This document shows, one piece after another, positions 6,976-13,660 of a stretch of DNA of 15,129 nucleotides. The translations under genes were made by a program, and so were the position numbers. Position 1 is the first letter of the stretch; every line of letters begins with the position of its first letter. Origin of the DNA: CACKLF01 sp002725175 (lineage in GTDB: Bacteria > Pseudomonadota > Alphaproteobacteria > Rhodobacterales > Rhodobacteraceae); contig PBQX02000106.1 of assembly GCA_002725175.2 (NCBI GenBank), positions 1 through 15,129 of the forward strand, given 5' to 3'. Below the pieces are notes generated by a model. The model saw only the letters and a program-made list of their open reading frames with translations, ran no database searches and was not told where the DNA came from.

Positions 6976-9132
6976 TTAGCTTTCAGAATTGGTTGGAGTT
7001 ACAGAACTAAAAACTTGTTTACTGCCCCTATGCCTAGAAGCTTCAGCAACATCCTCATCCGCAGTTATTGCAGATAAGATATTCATCAAATGTTCAATAT
7101 TTCTGACATCTAACTCAATATAGATAATATAATAGTCTGCTCGCTCTTCAAAAAATTTGATATCAGTGATATTCGCTTTCTGCTCTCCTATAAGTGAGCA
7201 AATTTTTCCTAATACCCCGGCTTTATTTAACAAGGTCACGATAACACTAGATGAATAACCTTCTGTTCCAAATTTTTCTGGCCACCTTAAATCAAGCCAA
7301 TTTTCATTTTTTTCTTCAAAATCAATCAATTGCTGGCAATCAATAGCGTGAATCAGAACTCCCTTNCCTTTACGAGAAATCCCAACTATTCGCTCACCCG
7401 GCAGAGGCTTGCAGCATTTAGCCGTTTTGCCTTTTGCCCCANCTGGCAATCCTACAAATGATATCACATNCGAACTATATTCAGGTAAATTCTCTCCTTT
7501 GAACATTTCTGGGTAAATAAGTTTCANTAATTCTATACCGGTTAGCTCTGCTGCTCCTAGCGCTGCCAAAATATCGTCTGCAGTTTTCGACCCAATTTTT
7601 TTTGCTGCGGTAACTAATGCCCTTTCAGTTGGCTTTTTGTTAACTTTTTCAAATGCATTGCGAGCTATNGCATTTCCCAAGCGAATATTTTCCACCCTAC
7701 GCTCATGTTTCAAACTTCTCCTAATAGCTGACTTAGCTCGTCCAGTAAGAACCATATTTTCCCAATTTATTTGAGGTNTCTGACCTCTTGCAGTAATGAT
7801 TTTCACTGACTGCCCATTTCTCANGCGAGTGTAAAGAGGTACCCGCTTACCATCCACCTCTGTCCCAACACAATGGTCTCCAATTCTAGTGTGTATAGAG
7901 TAAGCAAAATCGAGTGGAGTTGCTCCTCTTGGNAATTTGATCACTTCTCCCGTGGGAGTAAAGCAAAAAACTTTATCATTATACATTTCCAATTTTACAT
8001 GTTCTAAAAAATCATTAGGATTTTCTGCTGCTNCAAAACCATCCGTCAAAGATCTAGCCCACGACAATGGATCAACAGCAAATGGATTTTCAAATAACTC
8101 ACCGTCCCTAAAAGACCAATGTGCTGCCACCCCTCCCTCTGCTACTTCGTTCATTTCTTTAGTTCTAATCTGAACTTCAACTCGTTTNCCATCTCTACCT
8201 AGTACAGTAGTGTGAAGAGATCGGTATCCATTAGATTTTGGTTGACTGATATAATCTTTGAAACGCCCGGGAACTGCCCGCCATCTTTGATGAACTGCTC
8301 CTAAAGCGGTATATGCATCACCTTCAGAATTAGTTATAATNCTAAAAGCAAATATATCTGACAAACGAGTAAATGACTCTTTTTTCTCTTCCAGCTTTCT
8401 CCAAATTGAATAGGGTCTTTTCTCCCTACCTGAAACTATTGCATCTACAGAAACCAATGAAAGCTCTTTCTGAATGTCTTTTATAATCTTAGGCACCAAA
8501 TCTACATTTACGTTCTTTAACTTCAAAAATCGTCGCATTATTGAATTTCTTGCCTCTGGATTCAAAACACGAAAGCAAATATCTTCGAATTCCTCTCTTA
8601 TAGATTGCATTCCCATCCTACCNGCCAGTGGTGCAAAAATTTCCATAGTCTCATTTGCTTTTCTTAATTGCTTGCTTACTGGCAGCGCCTTTATTGTCCT
8701 CATATTATGCAGTCTGTCAGCAAGTTTAACTAATAAGATTCGCAAATCTTTACTCATTGANACAATGAATTTTCTGAAATTTTCTGCTTGTTTTGTTTCA
8801 CCGGAAGAAATTTGAAGATTTGTGAGTTTTGTTACCCCNTCGACTAAAACAGCTATACTATCTCCAAAATTGCTCTTAACCTCTTTAATAGATAATTTCG
8901 TATCTTCAATAGTATCATGCAAAATTGCCGTAGCAATAGTCGCGTCATCTAATCTTTGACCAATCAATATTTTGGCCACTTCTATGGGGTGATTAAAGTA
9001 TTTTTCCCCAGAAGCTCTGAACTGACCTTCATGATAATTTTTCCCATAATCGTAAGCACGCGCTATTAAATCCTCATCACACTTCGGATTATACTCTTTA
9101 ATTAAGTTGATTAATTCGTTTGAATTAAGCAT
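6976..9132 (-). CDS. spoT: Bifunctional (p)ppGpp synthetase/hydrolase (Rsh, RelA/SpoT family)
   Basis: This enzyme makes and degrades the alarmone (p)ppGpp. The hydrolase HD domain shows H48 in FNHPIEVAKIL and H72-D73 with E76-D77 in ILHDTIEDT, all intact. The synthetase domain includes the loop RFKD at 290-293; this R-x-K-D form marks bifunctional enzymes, unlike the acidic form of RelA. PKSNGYRSLHTTVLG and VEVQIRTKEMNEVAEGGVAA follow. A TGS domain spans about 384-445 (PRGATPLDFAYSIHT), a conserved Cys pair CCKPLPGERIVGI lies near 572, and a C-terminal ACT domain begins near 625 (VIVTLLNKAGVLG). At 718 residues it is full length. A TTG one codon upstream is possible, but ATG at 9132 is preferred. 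It lies about 20 bases after rpoZ with a weak ribosome binding site. The usual alphaproteobacterial symbol is rsh or relA. Confidence 0.95.
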   Translation of the reverse strand: MLNSNELINLIKEYNPKCDEDLIARAYDYGKNYHEGQFRASGEKYFNHPIEVAKILIGQRLDDATIATAILHDTIEDTKLSIKEVKSNFGDSIAVLVXGVTKLTNLQISSGETKQAENFRKFIXSMSKDLRILLVKLADRLHNMRTIKALPVSKQLRKANETMEIFAPLXGRMGMQSIREEFEDICFRVLNPEARNSIMRRFLKLKNVNVDLVPKIIKDIQKELSLVSVDAIVSGREKRPYSIWRKLEEKKESFTRLSDIFAFXIITNSEGDAYTALGAVHQRWRAVPGRFKDYISQPKSNGYRSLHTTVLGRDXKRVEVQIRTKEMNEVAEGGVAAHWSFRDGELFENPFAVDPLSWARSLTDGFXAAENPNDFLEHVKLEMYNDKVFCFTPTGEVIKXPRGATPLDFAYSIHTRIGDHCVGTEVDGKRVPLYTRXRNGQSVKIITARGQXPQINWENMVLTGRAKSAIRRSLKHERRVENIRLGNXIARNAFEKVNKKPTERALVTAAKKIGSKTADDILAALGAAELTGIELXKLIYPEMFKGENLPEYSSXVISFVGLPXGAKGKTAKCCKPLPGERIVGISRKXKGVLIHAIDCQQLIDFEEKNENWLDLRWPEKFGTEGYSSSVIVTLLNKAGVLGKICSLIGEQKANITDIKFFEERADYYIIYIELDVRNIEHLMNILSAITADEDVAEASRHRGSKQVFSSVTPTNSES

Positions 9133-9154
9133 CAATTATATTGGTAAAAAGAAA

Positions 9155-9508
9155 TTATTTATTTTGNTGTGATTCCATTAGAGCCCTAAGTAAGTTTTCN
9201 TCAGACATATCATCTTCAGGAGTATCAGATGTTTCTCCGCCTACCAGCCGAGNCATCTCNTCCTCTTCAGGCTCATCAACCTCTATATGCTTNTGGTAAC
9301 TTTCGATAACGGCCTCTTTCAGNTATGTATAAGTTAAAGTCTCGTCAGCGATCTCTCGGAGGGCCACAACAGGATTCTTGTCATTGTCTCTTTCAANTGT
9401 TGCAGGGTTTCCAGAAGACAATTGTCTGGCCCTTAGTGAAGATATAAGAACTAATTCGAACCTNTTAGGTACTTTATCAATACAATCCTCCACAGTTACA
9501 CGCGCCAT
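9155..9508 (-). CDS. rpoZ: DNA-directed RNA polymerase omega subunit
   Basis: Omega binds the beta-prime subunit and stabilises RNA polymerase. The protein begins MARVTVEDCIDKVPXRFELV and continues SLRARQLSSGNPAT and NPVVALREIADET, the core omega pattern in the first 65 residues. The remaining acidic tail to residue 117 is the longer form common in alphaproteobacteria. In E. coli the first residues of omega contribute to a (p)ppGpp site with beta-prime, and this MARVT start is kept here. The ATG at 9508 is preceded by AGGAGA at 6-base spacing, an excellent ribosome binding site. It is the first gene of the long minus-strand run, directly before spoT. Several tail residues are undetermined because of N bases. 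Confidence 0.93.
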   Translation of the reverse strand: MARVTVEDCIDKVPXRFELVLISSLRARQLSSGNPATXERDNDKNPVVALREIADETLTYTXLKEAVIESYXKHIEVDEPEEXEMXRLVGGETSDTPEDDMSXENLLRALMESXQNK

Positions 9509-9558
9509 ACCACATCTCCTAAATTAACGAACCAGATTTTGTACCCCTTGTAAGGCGC

Positions 9559-9564
9559 ATTATA
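9559..9564 (-). promoter_or_regulatory. Candidate -10 element for the rpoZ-spoT-...-recO run
   Basis: A perfect TATAAT on the minus strand lies 50 bases before the rpoZ ATG, inside the 141-base gap between folK and rpoZ. No good -35 hexamer is present at 16-18 bases. An overlapping alternative is TTGAAT, 17 bases, TACAAG, slightly closer to rpoZ. The gap otherwise contains AT-rich sequence with several N bases and no convincing small RNA or terminator. Confidence 0.4.
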
Positions 9565-9649
9565 AAAAGATTCAAGCTTATATTTTCTAATAGCCTAAAG
9601 CNCCTAAACTTNAAGTGNAAAACATTAATAAAANACTCGAAGCACTATT

Positions 9650-10207
9650 TTATTTTACCTGTAAAACAAATTCTTTTTCTTCTTCTGGCAAACTATCCAN
9701 CATCTGAGCAACCGTTTTCTCAAATACTGGATGCTGCCAGTTGCTAAATATAGACATAAGCGGCTTTAAAACAAAACCTCGATCTTGCATACGGGGGTGA
9801 GGTACTANTAACTGTTTTGGAGTTTTCATAGCTTGTTCTTTTACTTTTAAGTTTGCCCAGTAATAAAATTCACTGATAGAAGGNAGCACTAAATCATTGA
9901 TAGCCAAAATATCTAAATCACAGCTTCTTTTCCCCCACCTCTTTTCTCTAACTCTTCCGAAATAGTNTTCAATACCTTGCAGTTCAAACAAAAGTTCTTC
10001 TGGTGACCCTNAGTATTCTGCTAACAATACACTATTTATAAAAATGGGGTCACTACCNTTAGGGTAAGCGAGAGAGGTAAAATATTCACTTTCAGCTATA
10101 ATGTCTATCCTCACCTTACACATCTTTTCCTTAGCATAATCCAGTATCTCTATTGAATTTCTTCCTCTATAATCTTGATTTGAACCCATGCCTATTATAA
10201 TATTCAT
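9650..10207 (-). CDS. folK: 2-amino-4-hydroxy-6-hydroxymethyldihydropteridine pyrophosphokinase (HPPK)
   Basis: FolK transfers pyrophosphate from ATP to hydroxymethyldihydropterin, a folate biosynthesis step before dihydropteroate synthase. The N-terminus IIIGMGSN is the usual start. SEYFTSLAYP, FINSVLLAEY and ELLFELQGIE cover the pterin-binding part. The signature WGKRSCDLDILAI (usual form WG-R-x-x-DLDIL) and VPHPRMQDRGFVLKPL are both clear. At 185 residues it is slightly longer than the E. coli enzyme. The ATG at 10207 faces ispH across only 58 bases, so the two genes are divergently transcribed from a shared short region. rpoZ lies 141 bases downstream in the same direction, so read-through into the rpoZ run is possible. 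Several X residues come from N bases, including some near the active-site loops. Confidence 0.93.
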   Translation of the reverse strand: MNIIIGMGSNQDYRGRNSIEILDYAKEKMCKVRIDIIAESEYFTSLAYPXGSDPIFINSVLLAEYXGSPEELLFELQGIEXYFGRVREKRWGKRSCDLDILAINDLVXPSISEFYYWANLKVKEQAMKTPKQLXVPHPRMQDRGFVLKPLMSIFSNWQHPVFEKTVAQMXDSLPEEEKEFVLQVK

Positions 10208-10265
10208 CCAACANCCTNAGTTTTTCCGATAGTAAGTNAAATTATAAAAAAAAGACCAGAAGAAA
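10208..10265. promoter_or_regulatory. Short divergent intergenic region between folK and ispH
   Basis: These 58 bases must hold the 5' signals of both folK and ispH unless transcription starts inside a gene. An AT-rich stretch at about 10239-10252 (AATTATAAAAA) could serve as a -10 for ispH, with no clear -35. Three N bases prevent a firm reading. No operator-like palindrome is evident. Confidence 0.3.
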
Positions 10266-11219
10266 ATGAAAAAGAAAATATCAGTTTTGGTGGCTCAGCC
10301 TAGAGGTTTTTGCGCAGGTGTAGAACGCGCGATTGATATTGTTGAANCCGCATTAGATAAATGGGGTCCACCAGTATATGTCAGGCACGAGATAGTTCAT
10401 AATAAGTATGTAGTGGAAGATTTAAAAAATAAAGGAGCTATATTTGTCCAAGAATTGGACGAATGTCCCNCAGATAGACCAGTAATTTTTTCAGCCCATG
10501 GTGTACCGAAATCCGTNCCAGCAGAGGCCAAACGACGAAATTTTCTATTTGTAGATGCTACCTGCCCATTAGTTTCAAAAGTACANATNGAGACAGAACG
10601 ATATTCAANTAGAGGTCTCCAAATTATCATGATNGGACATGAAGGCCACCCTGAAACAATTGGGACAATGGGTCAATTACCTCCAGGAGAAATCTTGCTT
10701 GTGGAAACAGTAGAGGACGTAGAAAATTTAAGGCCATCAAATCCTGAGAAACTTGCATATGTCACCCAAACAACACTTTCTATAGATGACACATTTGAAA
10801 TTAGTGAGGCCCTTAAAAGAAGATTTCCTTTAATAGTAGAACCACATAAAGAAGATATTTGCTATGCCACTACAAATAGACAAACCGCTGTAAAGGAACT
10901 AGCCTTAAAAGTGGATGCAATGCTTATAATAGGTTCGAACAACTCTTCAAATTCAAATAGGCTCGTAGAAGTTGGAATGAGAGCAGGTTGTGAATATGTG
11001 AAACTAGTCGAAAATTCTTCAATGGTGGATTGGTCAGCTTTCAAAAAAGTAAAGTCTGTCGGAATTAGTGCTGGCGCTTCGGCCCCAGAAATTCTTATTG
11101 AAGAATTGATAAGCGAATTTGAAAATAGATTTTCCACCACATTAGGTTACTTGCCAGTAGTAAAAGAAAATGTGTCATTTAAAATGCCCAGAATACTACG
11201 AGAAAAAACATTTGGATGA
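10266..11219 (+). CDS. ispH: 4-hydroxy-3-methylbut-2-enyl diphosphate reductase
   Basis: IspH is the last enzyme of the MEP isoprenoid pathway and reduces HMBPP to IPP and DMAPP with a [4Fe-4S] cluster. The three cluster cysteines are visible: C16 in QPRGFCAGVERAID, C100 in VDATCPLVSK and C199 in EDICYATTNRQTAV. These match C12, C96 and C197 of E. coli. Substrate-binding motifs HEIVHN, FSAHGVP and GHEGHPETIG (with the catalytic Glu) are intact, as are TQTTLS, GSNNSSNSNRLVEV and GISAGASAPE. Length is 317 residues. The ATG at 10266 has a modest purine-rich upstream stretch. Its 3' end overlaps the start of the DUF3429 gene by 50 bases, or 8 bases if that gene starts at its TTG, indicating co-transcription. 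N-derived X residues are present but none hits a cluster cysteine. Confidence 0.96.
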   Translation: MKKKISVLVAQPRGFCAGVERAIDIVEXALDKWGPPVYVRHEIVHNKYVVEDLKNKGAIFVQELDECPXDRPVIFSAHGVPKSXPAEAKRRNFLFVDATCPLVSKVXXETERYSXRGLQIIMXGHEGHPETIGTMGQLPPGEILLVETVEDVENLRPSNPEKLAYVTQTTLSIDDTFEISEALKRRFPLIVEPHKEDICYATTNRQTAVKELALKVDAMLIIGSNNSSNSNRLVEVGMRAGCEYVKLVENSSMVDWSAFKKVKSVGISAGASAPEILIEELISEFENRFSTTLGYLPVVKENVSFKMPRILREKTFG

Positions 11220-11646
11220 AGATTATAAATTTTTGAAGACTATTGGATATCTCGGCTTAATCCCTTTTGCCTGTGGCGCCATTGCATCCCTAAATATAAA
11301 ATTCATACCAGACATTATTAATAATTTTGCAGTTCTATTCTCAATCCACTATGCATCAATAATACTCAGCTTTATGGGAGGGGCTCTTTGGGGCTTTGAA
11401 ATATCTAACTCGCAGTCAATATCCAAAAAGATAATAATATTAACCCTTCTACCAGCTTTATGGGCAGCATTTGCCTATTTTCTGCCGATTAGGTGCTTTC
11501 TTTTGGCTCTTGGTTTTATAGCTATCTATCAGCTTGACTTTACAATGGTAAAAGAAAAGAAATCACCAAAATGGTGGCTTAAATTAAGGTCACCACTGAC
11601 TGGTTTCGCAGTAATTTTTTTAATTATCATCGGTTTTAATGAATGA
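11170..11646 (+). CDS. DUF3429 membrane protein, function unknown
   Basis: A small hydrophobic protein that I assign to DUF3429, an uncharacterised inner-membrane family. The signature is HYASIILSFMGGALWGFEI at 60-78; the GG-x-x-WG core is typical. Further hydrophobic segments lie at about 22-42, 86-103, 106-124 and 143-157, suggesting roughly five passes. The frame opens at ATG 11170, but the first 14 residues read across the ispH end and may not be real. A TTG at 11212 (residue 15) just before the ispH stop would start right before the first membrane segment and is a serious alternative. No ATG occurs again until residue 69. The stop overlaps the rnhA start by 8 bases, so the gene is locked between ispH and rnhA. 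Many alphaproteobacteria carry thrB at this place; here it is not present. Confidence 0.82.
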   Translation: MCHLKCPEYYEKKHLDEDYKFLKTIGYLGLIPFACGAIASLNIKFIPDIINNFAVLFSIHYASIILSFMGGALWGFEISNSQSISKKIIILTLLPALWAAFAYFLPIRCFLLALGFIAIYQLDFTMVKEKKSPKWWLKLRSPLTGFAVIFLIIIGFNE

Positions 11647-12091
11647 AATTATAGCATATACGGATGGTGCATGCTCTGGAAACCCTGGTCCGGGTGGATG
11701 GGGTGTTGTACTTAGAGCAGAAAGCAATGAAGAGGTTATCAAAGAAAGATTACTTTGCGGAGGCTCTTATGAGACTACAAATAATAGAATGGAACTAACG
11801 GCAGCGATTGAAGCATTAAAAGCATTAAATAAGTCCACAATAATTACTGTCTACATTGATAGTGTTTATGTTAAGGATGGCTTAACTAAGTGGATGCCAA
11901 AATGGAAAAGCAACGGATGGAAATCTTCTAATAAAAAGCCAATCAAAAATGATGATCTCTGGAAAATCTTAGATGGTGAGAATAAAAAGCATAAAGTAAA
12001 TTGGCAATGGGTGAAGGGTCATTCCGGAAACGAAGGTAATGAATTGGCAGATAAGTTGGCCACTCGTGAAAGGGATAAAAGGAAAACCTAA
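11639..12091 (+). CDS. rnhA: Ribonuclease HI
   Basis: RNase HI degrades the RNA strand of RNA-DNA hybrids. The active-site set is complete: D9 in YTDGACSGNPGPGGWG, E52 in NNRMELTAAIEAL, D74 in VYIDSVYV, H128 in VKGHSGNEGN and D138 in ELADKLA. These correspond to D10, E48, D70, H124 and D134 of E. coli. The basic handle region (KWMPKWKSNGWKSSNKKPIK, about 84-103) used for hybrid binding is also present. Length is 150 residues, normal. The ATG at 11639 lies inside the 3' end of the DUF3429 gene, giving an 8-base overlap and probable translational coupling. Its TAA stop overlaps the stop of the convergent fmt gene, so the two mRNAs must have complementary 3' ends. Confidence 0.97.
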   Translation: MNEIIAYTDGACSGNPGPGGWGVVLRAESNEEVIKERLLCGGSYETTNNRMELTAAIEALKALNKSTIITVYIDSVYVKDGLTKWMPKWKSNGWKSSNKKPIKNDDLWKILDGENKKHKVNWQWVKGHSGNEGNELADKLATRERDKRKT

Positions 12092-13023
12092 AGCCAGGTT
12101 TGACCCGAGTAAACTTTATACCCTCTAACAAACTCATTAAACATCAACGGTGTTTTCCCGGGCCGCTGCAGTTTTTTTATAAATAGTTGGCCGTCACCAC
12201 ATATTATTCTTATTCCACTTTCCATTATTTCCAACACAGTCCCAGGTACAAATTTTTTTTCATTTTCTGTACATTCAGATACTTTGCTCAACAAAATTTT
12301 TACTCTCTCTTGATTAATGCTAGTCCAAGCACCAGGAGTATCGGCCAAGCCACGAATGTGATAGTCAATTTCTTTTGCAGATCTGGACCAGTCTATTCGT
12401 GTTTCTGATTTTGATATTTTTTCAGCATAAGAAATACCTTCTGTCTTCTGAGCTATTGGTATAGTGCCGTTTATTTTACTATCAAGGAAATTTAATAGAA
12501 AATTTGATGCTAATTTGCTAAGTCTATCTGAAAGTANTGAATATGTATCTGTATCGAAAATTGGNTCAAATAATANATCATAAATCGGACCTGTATCTAA
12601 ACCTTGATCCATCTGCATTATTGATANGCCAGTACTTCTTTCACCATTAATTATTGCTCTTTGCATAGGGGCAGCCCCACGCCAATTAGGTAATATGGAA
12701 GCGTGAATATTTATAGGTGCTATTTGAGGTACTTTGAGAACCTCTTTGGGAAGAATTAGACCGTAAGCCACAACTACAATTATATCTGGATTTAAGGCTT
12801 TTAACTCATCGATCTCAAATTTTTTTTTAAAATTAATTGGTTGCCTCAACTCTAGATCTAACTTCTTTGCTAACAAAGCAACTGGCACCTCCAAGAATTT
12901 TTTTCCCCTACCAGCAGGTTTTGGTGGCTGTGTATAAACAGCTAAGATGTCGTTTTTGGATTCAAATAATCCCTCTAATATTGGCAAACAAAAGGAAGAA
13001 CTGCCCATAAAAACTAATCTCAC
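12088..13023 (-). CDS. fmt: Methionyl-tRNA formyltransferase
   Basis: Fmt formylates initiator Met-tRNA using 10-formyltetrahydrofolate, preparing it for translation initiation. The N-terminal formyltransferase domain starts RLVFMGSSSFCLPILEGL and contains YTQPPKPAGRG, INIHASILPNWRGAAPMQRA with N105 and H107, and MQMDQGLDTGPI with D143. These match the catalytic N, H and D of the E. coli enzyme. The C-terminal OB-like domain follows, with RIDWSRSAKEIDYHIRGL and DTPGAWTSI, and ends with FVRGYKVYSGQTW. Length is 311 residues. The start is a GTG at 13023, sharing a base with the def TAG stop (TAGTG). AAAGG lies about 9 bases upstream. Pairing with def is almost universal. The gene is convergent with rnhA and their stops overlap. 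Confidence 0.96.
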   Translation of the reverse strand: MRLVFMGSSSFCLPILEGLFESKNDILAVYTQPPKPAGRGKKFLEVPVALLAKKLDLELRQPINFKKKFEIDELKALNPDIIVVVAYGLILPKEVLKVPQIAPINIHASILPNWRGAAPMQRAIINGERSTGXSIMQMDQGLDTGPIYDXLFXPIFDTDTYSXLSDRLSKLASNFLLNFLDSKINGTIPIAQKTEGISYAEKISKSETRIDWSRSAKEIDYHIRGLADTPGAWTSINQERVKILLSKVSECTENEKKFVPGTVLEIMESGIRIICGDGQLFIKKLQRPGKTPLMFNEFVRGYKVYSGQTWL

Positions 13024-13574
13024 TATGGGGAGCCTTTAGTTTTTTTATTTTGCTTTTGGTCTTTAATTTTTTCTCGCTTTATTTTCTTCATCTTATTTAC
13101 TATTAAACCTCTCTTAACTGTTCCTAAATAGTCTATAAAGAGTTTACCGTCTAAATGGTCAATTTCATGTTGTACGCATGTTGACCATAGGTCTGTATAG
13201 ATTTCTTCCTTATCTTCTCCAGTCAACCCCTTGTAAGAAACTTTTACCTTTTCAGACCTAGAAACTTCTGCAAAAGTTTCTGGGATCGACAAACATCCCT
13301 CTTCATAAACTCTTTTTTCAGGCGAATACCAAGTTATTTCCGGATTAACCAAAACCTTCGGATTAGGACTTTCACTCTGTTTGTCACAATCCATGACAAG
13401 CACACGTAGTAATACTCCTATTTGACATGCAGCCAGACCTATTCCTGGTGCTGCATACATTGTTTCGAGCAAATCATCGGACAGTATTCTCAAAGTTTCA
13501 TCAAAAACAATTACGGGCGCACAAACTTTCTTGAGACGCGGATCTGGAATTGTCAAAATTGTCTTTAATGTCAT
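13023..13574 (-). CDS. def: Peptide deformylase
   Basis: Def removes the formyl group that Fmt adds, acting on nascent peptides as a metalloenzyme (usually Fe2+). All three motifs are present: GIGLAACQIG at 44-53, EGCLSIP at 92-98 with metal ligand C94, and QHEIDHLDG at 135-143 with H136, H140 and catalytic E137. The length of 183 residues is normal. The last 30 or so residues are unusually rich in lysine (MKKIKREKIKDQ and onward), a common form of the ribosome-facing tail. The ATG at 13574 is preceded by AGGA a few bases upstream. It is the first gene of a two-gene unit with fmt and diverges from the PatB-like gene across 86 bases. Confidence 0.97.
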   Translation of the reverse strand: MTLKTILTIPDPRLKKVCAPVIVFDETLRILSDDLLETMYAAPGIGLAACQIGVLLRVLVMDCDKQSESPNPKVLVNPEITWYSPEKRVYEEGCLSIPETFAEVSRSEKVKVSYKGLTGEDKEEIYTDLWSTCVQHEIDHLDGKLFIDYLGTVKRGLIVNKMKKIKREKIKDQKQNKKTKGSP

Positions 13575-13631
13575 TCTTCCTGATTTATTTCAAACTACTT
13601 TATCTTGCAAGAAAACTTTAGTATTAGATGA

Positions 13632-13637
13632 TATAAT
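13632..13637 (+). promoter_or_regulatory. Candidate -10 element for the PatB-like gene
   Basis: A perfect TATAAT lies 23 bases upstream of the ATG at 13661, which would give a leader of roughly 15 bases. The ribosome binding site AAGGAAG follows at 13649-13655, with 6 bases between AGGA and ATG. The only -35-like hexamer, TTGCAA at 13605-13610, is about 21 bases away, further than ideal. Confidence 0.4.
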
Positions 13638-13660
13638 CTAGTTCATTTAAAGGAAGATTA

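Noticed and set aside
8474..8815. Plus-strand open frame of 113 codons within spoT
   Set aside because: It mirrors the conserved Rsh hydrolase region on the other strand and shows no domain of its own.
9509..9649. Possible terminator or small RNA in the folK-rpoZ gap
   Set aside because: Only a two- to three-base-pair stem around TTCG is visible and several N bases interrupt it; not supportable.
10862..11140. Minus-strand open frame of 92 codons within ispH
   Set aside because: Antisense to conserved IspH sequence, with no recognisable motif or ribosome binding site.
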